DNA from: Nocardioides pini
GTDB lineage: Bacteria > Actinomycetota > Actinomycetes > Propionibacteriales > Nocardioidaceae
Length of the DNA: 64,000 bases
Direction of reading: 5' to 3'
Assembly (NCBI RefSeq): GCF_026712185.1
Contig: NZ_JAPPUX010000003.1
Span: forward strand, 496,001 to 560,000
Part shown: piece after piece, positions 58,273 to 64,000 of the stretch
How the letters are laid out: the number at the start of each line of letters is the position of its first letter
How positions within the stretch are numbered: the first letter of the stretch is position 1
The notes under the pieces: generated by a model
Database searches by the model: none
Seen by the model: only the letters and a program-made list of their open reading frames with translations
Told to the model about the DNA's origin: nothing
Position numbers and translations under genes: made by a program

Positions 58273-61170
58273 TCACCGCGTTCCGGTTGCAGTCCGCGCG
58301 ATCGCCTGCGCGAGCGGGACGTGCTCGCGCGCCCGGGCCGCGGCCTGCCTGAGGAGCCGCGCTGCGACCGTGCCGTGCCCGTCGCGGAGTGCCACCTCGG
58401 CGGCTCGCCACTGGCAGTACGCCTCGTCGTGCGGGCGGTCGAGGTCGTGCCAGGTGGCGGCCGCCTCGGCCCATGTCTCGATGGTGTCGCGGCCCAGCAG
58501 GCGCTGCTTCTCGGCCTGCCACTGCGGCAGCGCGGCGCGGTCGGCCAGGACTGCGTCCGGGGCGAAGGGGTCGTGGTGCATGGCGGCCCGGAGCCCATCG
58601 ACGCGGCGGGCGACCCCCGTCCGCTCGGCGGTGGGGTCAGCCGCGGTCGCGTCGGCAGCCGCGCGGGTGACGATCGCGAGCAGCTCCCCAGCGATGCCGG
58701 GCGCCACCTCGTCGTGTCGGCCCACCAGGACGGTCTCCGCCAGCTCGAGGCCCTCGGCCGGATCGCCCCACCAGATCACATGATGGAGGTGGGCCTCCAG
58801 GGAGAAGGGGTCGACCACGCCTCCACGCCTCTCGAAACGGTCGAGGCGACGCGCCACGGCATCCCGGCGACCCAGGAGCACCTCGAGGATGGCGCGCTCG
58901 ACGTGCAGGAGGGAGACGGTTGCGGGCTCCTCGGCTGCCGTGTCGGCCGCCACGGCCTCCATCGCGCGTCCGACCATCCCTGCCCGCCGCCAGGCCTGGC
59001 TGACGTTGACCTTCACCGCCTCGGCACCCCCGCTCCTGATGCGCCACGTCGCCGCCTGCTGCAGAGCGGCCGCTGCGGCCAGGGCCACGTCCTCCGCCGG
59101 CCGGCAGGCCATCAACAGGATGTCGGTGTGGCGGACGGCGACGTACAGGTTCCCCGAGGGGTGGCCGTCGTGGCCGAACTCGCGGATCACGTGCTCGATC
59201 TCCTCGACGCCGCGGTCATCGCCCGACGCGGCCAGCTGCCAGGCCCACTGGGCACGCACCGAGCGTTCGAGCGGGCGGTCACCAGCAGTGGCCGCGACGT
59301 GAACCGCCTCCTCCAGCGTCGCGGTCGCCTCGTCACGACGACCGTGCCACTCCAGCTCGTTGCCGTGCCACAGGAGCGCTGCCGCGAGGCCGGCCGAGGG
59401 TGGCAGCCCGCGGTACAGCGCGATCGCCTGCTCGACCAGCCGCAGGCCGACGTCTCCCGCAACGAACTGCGAGGAGCGGAGGCGGGCCAGCTGGCGCAAC
59501 AGGTCTGCACGCTCGGCGACGTCGAAGAGCTGGGGCGGGTCCGGTAGCGCGAGCTCCGACTCCAGCAGCGGGACTGCCTCGCGTGGTCGGCCTGCGAGGT
59601 CGAGCTGACTGGCGATGCCGGCGACGACTTCGTGCCGGCGCACCGGCGGCGAGCCGACCTCTGCGGCGTCCGGGGGCCACAGCGCGTGGGCTCGACGCCA
59701 GTGCTCGGCCGATTGGGCGCCGGCGTACCGCTCCTCCGCCGCACGGGCTGCCCGCACCTGCCAGTGCAGCTCCTCGTCGTGGTCGCCGGCCTCCTGCCAG
59801 TGCCGGGCGACCTCCGCAGGTTCGGGCTCGTCGCCCGCGGCCATCGTCACGGCCACCGCTCGGTGCGCCGCGGCGGCCTCGCCGGGAATCATCCGGCGCC
59901 GTACGGCCTCCGCGAGAAGCGGGTGGCGCAGCTGCACGCCGCCGCTGTCGACGTCGAGGATCCGCTGGGCCAGCAGCCTGCGCAGGGCATCGGCGAGCCG
60001 GTCGGCCTCCAGACCGGCGGCGCGTGCGATCTCGCCCTCCGTCAAGGGCCGGTCCGCGATGCCCAGCACGGACACCACGGCCCATGGTGGTCCGACGAGC
60101 GGAGCCACCCGGTCGTCGAGCAGGTCGTCGAGGAAGGTCGGCTCGCCCGCCCCGGCATGTACGAGCTGCTCGGTGAAGAGGGGCTGTCCCAGGCTGCGGG
60201 CGTGGATGCGACTGGCGTCATCGCCGGTCGCCAAGGGCCGGATCGACCTGACCTGGTCGACGGTCTCGCCCTCGGTCAGGGGTCCGAGTGGCAGGACCGC
60301 GGCATCCCGACGCATCCGACCGAACCATTCCCGGTGCCGCGCGGCGACCTCGGGGTCATCGGTTCGCCAGGAGCCGAGGACGCTCGAGCCCGTGTGGCGG
60401 ACCAGGTGCTCGACGACGTCCAGGGTCAGCTCGTCCGCCCAGTGCAGGTCCTCCAGCACGAGCGCGAAGGGCTGCTCGGTCGACAGCGCCCGGCACAGCT
60501 CCGCGACGCCCGAGAACAGCCGCTGGCGCAGCCACCGGTCGTCCGGGTCGGCAGGCGGCGCGTCGGTCGACCACTCGGGGAGCACCGTGGCGAGCGCCTC
60601 GCGGACGTAGTCCGGACACACCCGGAGCGCGCGGGCGACCAGCTGTCCGTCCTCGGCGCGATCCACCTGGCGCAGGGCCTCGGCCACCGGGAGGAGGGGG
60701 ACCTCGGACGAGAGCGGGAGGCACCGTCCGGACGCGAGCAGCACGGAGTCCCGCACCTGCGCGGACGCGGCCTCGAGCACCGTGGTCTTGCCCATCCCGG
60801 CCTCGCCGGTGACGAGCAGGAGGCCGTGACCCGCCTGGAGGTGACGTCGTACGACGTCGAGCTCGGCACGTCGTCCGGCGATCGCAGCCGTCGGCCGACC
60901 GTCGTCGGCGGCAGGCGCGGACGCGGCCATCCACCACCCGTGGAAGGTCGCCGGGTCACCGCCCATCGCCTCGACGAGCAGCTCCAGGACGCCCCACGAG
61001 GGCAGCGTGCCCGAGGAGAAGGCCTTGGACACCGTCGTGTGCGAGACCCCGGTCTCGCGCGCGAGCGCCCGCAGGCTGCGCCAGCCGTCGCGGTGGTGCA
61101 GCTCGTGGAGCGCGACGACCAGGTCGCGCTGCGGCCCCGGTGGCAGGTCCGGGCGGGGGAGTGCGCTCAC
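58273..61170 (-). CDS. STAND-type AAA ATPase regulator with N-terminal HTH
   Basis: A 965-residue cytosolic signal protein. An N-terminal Xre/LacI-like helix-turn-helix (RALARETGVSHTTVSKAFSSGTLP, about residues 35-58) is followed by a NACHT/AAA ATPase module (about 95-400). Walker A is GEAGMGKTT, and FALVLEDLHWADE holds the Walker B acidic residues. A long helical-repeat C-terminal half follows (about 420-965). This layout resembles LuxR-type large ATP-binding regulators but has no C-terminal LuxR HTH; the DNA-binding part is at the N-terminus. Its targets are unknown. A related C-terminus is encoded on the same strand at 63.76-64.0 kb. Confidence 0.8.
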   Translation of the reverse strand: MSALPRPDLPPGPQRDLVVALHELHHRDGWRSLRALARETGVSHTTVSKAFSSGTLPSWGVLELLVEAMGGDPATFHGWWMAASAPAADDGRPTAAIAGRRAELDVVRRHLQAGHGLLLVTGEAGMGKTTVLEAASAQVRDSVLLASGRCLPLSSEVPLLPVAEALRQVDRAEDGQLVARALRVCPDYVREALATVLPEWSTDAPPADPDDRWLRQRLFSGVAELCRALSTEQPFALVLEDLHWADELTLDVVEHLVRHTGSSVLGSWRTDDPEVAARHREWFGRMRRDAAVLPLGPLTEGETVDQVRSIRPLATGDDASRIHARSLGQPLFTEQLVHAGAGEPTFLDDLLDDRVAPLVGPPWAVVSVLGIADRPLTEGEIARAAGLEADRLADALRRLLAQRILDVDSGGVQLRHPLLAEAVRRRMIPGEAAAAHRAVAVTMAAGDEPEPAEVARHWQEAGDHDEELHWQVRAARAAEERYAGAQSAEHWRRAHALWPPDAAEVGSPPVRRHEVVAGIASQLDLAGRPREAVPLLESELALPDPPQLFDVAERADLLRQLARLRSSQFVAGDVGLRLVEQAIALYRGLPPSAGLAAALLWHGNELEWHGRRDEATATLEEAVHVAATAGDRPLERSVRAQWAWQLAASGDDRGVEEIEHVIREFGHDGHPSGNLYVAVRHTDILLMACRPAEDVALAAAAALQQAATWRIRSGGAEAVKVNVSQAWRRAGMVGRAMEAVAADTAAEEPATVSLLHVERAILEVLLGRRDAVARRLDRFERRGGVVDPFSLEAHLHHVIWWGDPAEGLELAETVLVGRHDEVAPGIAGELLAIVTRAAADATAADPTAERTGVARRVDGLRAAMHHDPFAPDAVLADRAALPQWQAEKQRLLGRDTIETWAEAAATWHDLDRPHDEAYCQWRAAEVALRDGHGTVAARLLRQAAARAREHVPLAQAIARTATGTR

Positions 61171-61277
61171 ACCGGGATCCCTCCCTCGGCCGTGGTCCTG
61201 CCTTCAGGATCGCCGGTGGCCGTTGCCGTGTCCACGCAGTTCGGGAGGCGGCCGGTCGCCGGTCCGGACCGGGCACC

Positions 61278-61283
61278 TAGCGT
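61278..61283 (+). promoter_or_regulatory. -10 hexamer TAGCGT of the Cof-type phosphatase gene
   Basis: TAGCGT is followed by 6 bases (GGGGCC) and the ATG at 61290, giving a leaderless start in the divergent gap with the STAND gene. Confidence 0.55.
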
Positions 61284-61289
61284 GGGGCC

Positions 61290-62102
61290 ATGCGACTGCG
61301 ACTGGTGGCGACCGACCTCGACGGCACGCTGCTGCGCGACGACCGCACGGTGAGCCCGCGCACCCGCGCCGCCCTCGACGCCGCCCGCGCCGCAGGGGTG
61401 CACGTCGTGCCGGTGACCGCACGCCAGCCGCTCGGGGTCCGCCCTCTCGCCGAGGCGGCCGGGTTCGACGGGTGGGCGGTGTGCTCCAACGGGGCGCTGG
61501 GCATCCACCTGACCACCGGCGAGCGGCTCTTCGAGGAGCCGGTCGCCGTCGAGGCGCAGCAGAGACTGGTCGCGGCGCTGGCCGAGCAGGTCCCGGGACT
61601 GCTTCACGTCAGCGTGCGGGACGGTGGCGAGGGCTTCGTGGCGCAGGAGGGCTACGCCGCGCTGGCGACCTTCGAGGACCACAAGCGCGACGTGTCGACC
61701 ATGTCGGGCCACGCGCTCGCAGAGGTCCTCGCCGAACCGAGCCTCAAGCTCATCGTGCGACACCCCGATCTCGGCGTGACCGAGCTGCTCGCGGCCGTCC
61801 GGGCGCTCGGCCACGACGACGTCGCGCTGACCCACTCCGGGGCGCCGTTCGTCGAGGTGATGGCCGCCGGCGTCAGCAAGGCCTGGGGTGTCGCCCGCCT
61901 CTGCGAGCGGCTCGGCATCGACCCCGACGAGGTGGTGGCCTTCGGTGATGCCCCCAACGACGTGGAGCTGCTGGCGTGGGCCGGGCACGGCGTGGCGGTC
62001 GCGAACGCGGTGCCGGAGGCGATCGACGTCGCCGACGAGGTCACCGCGTCCAACCAGGACGACGGCGTCGCGATCGTCCTGGAGCGGCTCCTGGGCTCCT
62101 GA
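61290..62102 (+). CDS. Cof-type HAD phosphatase (subfamily IIB)
   Basis: A 270-residue cytosolic phosphatase. Motif I LVATDLDGTLLRDD at the N-terminus, ARQPLGVRPLAEAAGFDG in the cap region, motif III lysine in VSKAWGVARLCE and motif IV VVAFGDAPNDVELLAWAGHGVAVANA fit the Cof/YbiV group, which dephosphorylates sugar phosphates or flavin nucleotides broadly. Length is normal. It stands between the STAND regulator (divergent) and the CapA-VanY fusion gene, which has its own -10. The physiological substrate cannot be deduced. Confidence 0.88.
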   Translation: MRLRLVATDLDGTLLRDDRTVSPRTRAALDAARAAGVHVVPVTARQPLGVRPLAEAAGFDGWAVCSNGALGIHLTTGERLFEEPVAVEAQQRLVAALAEQVPGLLHVSVRDGGEGFVAQEGYAALATFEDHKRDVSTMSGHALAEVLAEPSLKLIVRHPDLGVTELLAAVRALGHDDVALTHSGAPFVEVMAAGVSKAWGVARLCERLGIDPDEVVAFGDAPNDVELLAWAGHGVAVANAVPEAIDVADEVTASNQDDGVAIVLERLLGS

Positions 62103-62139
62103 CGCCCTCGCGCGGAGCACCTCGTCGGGGTGGGCGGGG

Positions 62140-62145
62140 CACAAT
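62140..62145 (+). promoter_or_regulatory. -10 hexamer CACAAT of the CapA-VanY fusion gene
   Basis: CACAAT is followed by 6 bases and the ATG at 62152. It selects this start, which begins a lipoprotein signal peptide, over longer frames reaching back into the phosphatase gene. Confidence 0.5.
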
Positions 62146-62151
62146 CGCGAC

Positions 62152-63846
62152 ATGGGTGTCGGGGCGTGGGGAGGTGCGGCGTCGCTCGTCCTCGCCCTCT
62201 CGGCCTGCACCGCGTCCCCGCCCGCCGACACCCGCAGCGGGACCGGTGACCGCGACTCGGTGACGGGCGGGGCGGCCGCGACGCCGGGCCCCGACGAGAT
62301 CACCCTGGCCTTCGGCGGCGACGTGCACTTCGAGGGCCGGGCCGCCCGGCTGCTCGACCGCCCCGGCGGGCTGGGGAGCATCGCCCGGACGCTGCGCACC
62401 GCCGACGTCGCCATGGTCAACCTCGAGACGCCGGTGACCCGCAGCGGACGGCGCGACCCCAAGGAGCTCGAGAACGCCCGCGACCGCTACTGGTTCCGCA
62501 CGCGCCCCGCCGCCGTCGACGTGCTGGCCGACGCCGGCGTCGACGTGGTGAGCGTGGCCAACAACCACGCGGGCGACTACGGCGCCGCCGGCCTGCGGGA
62601 CACCCTCGCCGCCGGCCGTAAGCGCGGCGTCGCGACGGTCGGCGCGGGCCGTGGCGAGGCGGCGTACGACCCCCACGTGGTCGAGGTCGGCGACCTCGAG
62701 GTCGCCTTCCTCGCCGCGGACGGCGTCCAGCGCGAGGGTGCCGGCGGCGTGTGGTCCGCGACCGCCGGCCGGCTCGGCACCGCCTCGGCGCGGGGGAGCA
62801 ACGCCGCGGAGCTGGTCGACGAGGTCGAGGCGGCGTCGGCCCGCGACCAGCTGGTCGTGGTGTACGTGCACTGGGGCAGGGAGTACCAGTCGTGCCCGAC
62901 GCAGTCCCAGCGGCTGCTCGCCCGTGACCTCGCCGCCGCGGGCGCGGACGTCGTGGTGGGCAGCCACTCGCACGTGCTCGGCGGCGCGGGTTGGGCCGGC
63001 GAGGCGGTGGTGTCCTACGGGCTCGGCAACTTCGTCTGGTACCACGCCCGCCAGGAGCAGACGGGCGTCCTGTCGGTCACCCTCGACGCCGGCGGGGCCG
63101 TGCGGAAGTCGTGGACACCGGCCGCCATCTCGTCGACCGACGGGCGCCCGGTCCCGGTCACCGGCGCCGCGCGGGGCCGCGCCGTGGCGGACTGGCGCGC
63201 CCGGCAGCGCTGCACCGGACTGGCCGCCGACCGCGGCGGCTCGCAGGCGGACGACCCGGCGTACGCCTCGTCGGTCAGCCGCATCGACGCCGACCTCGCC
63301 GACCGGATGCGCCGCAGCCACCGGCCTGGCTGTCCGGTCCCGCTGCGCGACCTGCGCCACCTGGAGCTGACCCACCGTGACTTCGACGGTCGCGCCCGGA
63401 CCGGTGAGCTGGTCGTCCACCGGCGGTGGGCCCGGCAGGTGGCGGGCGCGTTCGGTCGCCTGTACGACGCCGGCTTCCCGGTCGCCCGGATGCGGCTCGT
63501 GGACGACTACCGGGCCGACGACGACCTCTCGATGGCGGCGAACAACACCTCGGGCTTCAACTGTCGTCGGGTCGCGGGACAGCGCAGCTGGTCGCGGCAC
63601 GCCTATGGCGCGGCGATCGACATCAACCCCGTGCAGAACCCCTACGTCACCGCGCGAGGCGTCGACCCGCCGGCCGGGCGACCCTTCGCGGGGGTCCCGC
63701 GGGACCGGTCGGCACCCGCCCGGCCCGGTGTGGTCCGCGCGGGCGACATCCCGGTCTCGGCGTTCACGCGCCTGGGCTGGGAGTGGGGCGGGGACTGGGT
63801 GTCGTCCAAGGACTACCAGCACGTCGCGGCGCCGCGAGGGCGCTGA
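62152..63846 (+). CDS. lipoprotein fusing a CapA-like metallophosphatase to a VanY-type (M15) peptidase
   Basis: A 564-residue exported protein. A signal peptide ends in lipobox LSAC. The CapA/PgsA-like domain (about residues 45-310) shows FGGDVHFEG, MVNLETPV, SVANNHAGDYG, VVVYVHWGREY and VVGSHSHVLGG, the metal ligands of this metallophosphoesterase-like fold. The C-terminal part (about 400-564) is an M15/VanY-type zinc peptidase with SRHAYGAAID (H483, D490) and DYQHV (H557). CapA proteins act in poly-gamma-glutamate synthesis or release; VanY enzymes trim D-Ala or D-amino-acid bonds. The fusion suggests cell-wall or gamma-glutamyl polymer processing outside the cell. Confidence 0.82.
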   Translation: MGVGAWGGAASLVLALSACTASPPADTRSGTGDRDSVTGGAAATPGPDEITLAFGGDVHFEGRAARLLDRPGGLGSIARTLRTADVAMVNLETPVTRSGRRDPKELENARDRYWFRTRPAAVDVLADAGVDVVSVANNHAGDYGAAGLRDTLAAGRKRGVATVGAGRGEAAYDPHVVEVGDLEVAFLAADGVQREGAGGVWSATAGRLGTASARGSNAAELVDEVEAASARDQLVVVYVHWGREYQSCPTQSQRLLARDLAAAGADVVVGSHSHVLGGAGWAGEAVVSYGLGNFVWYHARQEQTGVLSVTLDAGGAVRKSWTPAAISSTDGRPVPVTGAARGRAVADWRARQRCTGLAADRGGSQADDPAYASSVSRIDADLADRMRRSHRPGCPVPLRDLRHLELTHRDFDGRARTGELVVHRRWARQVAGAFGRLYDAGFPVARMRLVDDYRADDDLSMAANNTSGFNCRRVAGQRSWSRHAYGAAIDINPVQNPYVTARGVDPPAGRPFAGVPRDRSAPARPGVVRAGDIPVSAFTRLGWEWGGDWVSSKDYQHVAAPRGR

Positions 63847-64000
63847 CCGCCGGGAGCGCGGCTCCGGCCCGGGTCCGGTCGATCACGCCGAGCAGCGGCA
63901 CGTGGCCGCGCGCCTGGGCATGGGCGCGGCGGAGGAGCCGGCCGGCGAGGACGTCCCGGTTCTCACGCAGCGCGACCTCGGCGCCCCGCCAGCGGGAGTA
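63764..64000 (-). CDS. C-terminal fragment of a second STAND-like regulator (cut by the window edge)
   Basis: An open minus-strand frame enters at the edge and ends with TGA at 63764-63766 after 78 residues. Its first about 45 residues (WRGAEVALRENRD, LLRRAHAQARGHVPLL) closely resemble the C-terminus of the STAND protein encoded at 58273 (WRAAEVALRDGHG, LLRQAAARAREHVPLA). The last 82 bases overlap the convergent CapA-VanY gene, and the tail beyond about residue 50 is low-complexity, so the true protein may be a paralogue of different total layout. No start is available in the window. Confidence 0.6.
   Translation of the reverse strand, partial: YSRWRGAEVALRENRDVLAGRLLRRAHAQARGHVPLLGVIDRTRAGAALPAVSALAAPRRAGSPWTTPSPRPTPSPGA

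Noticed and set aside
58273..61170. LuxR-family transcription factor annotation for the large ATPase
   Set aside because: No C-terminal LuxR helix-turn-helix is visible. The C-terminus ends in helical repeats, and the DNA-binding motif is at the N-terminus.

Overview
The window is high-GC actinobacterial chromosomal DNA, most likely from Nocardioidaceae/Propionibacteriales (Nocardioides-like). The evidence is a mycothiol S-conjugate amidase (mca) beside a DUF4307 gene and greA, GTG starts and GTGA/ATGA gene overlaps throughout, and many genes whose start codon sits 6-7 bases after a TANNNT hexamer (leaderless transcripts). I saw no rRNA, tRNA, CRISPR array, transposase or phage genes. From memory of Mycobacterium tuberculosis, the order metB - greA - DUF4307 - mca - small membrane protein ... 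hemolysin III - Z-prenyl synthase - phoH2 ... fumC matches Rv1079-Rv1083, Rv1085c-Rv1086, Rv1095 and Rv1098c. The window is therefore a conserved core split by an accessory block at about 8-34 kb.

Layout. 0.1-8 kb: metB/DUF202/mutL, AI-2E-type permease/ilvA, greA, DUF4307, mca and a small membrane protein. 8-16 kb: an MMPL exporter, a 1613-residue secreted multidomain carbohydrate-related protein, and a methyltransferase. 16-30 kb: a glycan-use locus with GH36 alpha-galactosidase, a DeoR regulator, GH42 beta-galactosidase, a sugar ABC transporter (no ATPase gene), nagA, PTS EIIC with a GntR/DasR-type regulator, a SIS-domain deaminase/isomerase, separate EIIB and EIIA, and a HAD phosphatase. 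Together these read as uptake and breakdown of galactose/GlcNAc-containing sugars. 30-38 kb: YihY, a GH26-like enzyme, two membrane proteins, a repeat-rich gap, hemolysin III, the Z-prenyl synthase, PhoH2 and a secreted SLT protein. 38-47 kb: a sulfatase, DUF4396, GNAT, class II fumarase, a small secreted protein, an ArsR/SRPBCC pair, a penicillin-binding protein and a spermidine-synthase-like protein. 47.8-50 kb: two tandem MerR-B12-binding (CarH/LitR-like) regulators around another small secreted protein. 50-64 kb: class I fumarase, a PotABCD-type ABC operon, a PEP-mutase-like protein, a flavin monooxygenase, a STAND-type ATPase regulator, a Cof-type phosphatase, a CapA-VanY fusion, and the 3' end of a second STAND-like gene at the edge.

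The strongest candidate for an undescribed system is the CarH/LitR-like pair. Exact 11-bp-periodic repeats of a TTGTCC core lie upstream of the second regulator and its divergent small secreted protein. A three-copy array also lies 5 kb away, upstream of another small secreted two-cysteine protein. This suggests a B12- and possibly light-dependent regulon whose outputs are uncharacterised exported peptides. Other points of interest are a four-copy hairpin repeat family, a 17-bp C/G palindrome filling the spacer of the DUF4396 promoter, an apparent CTG start codon, an 80-nt nested palindrome, and a roughly 130-nt structured leader before phoH2.
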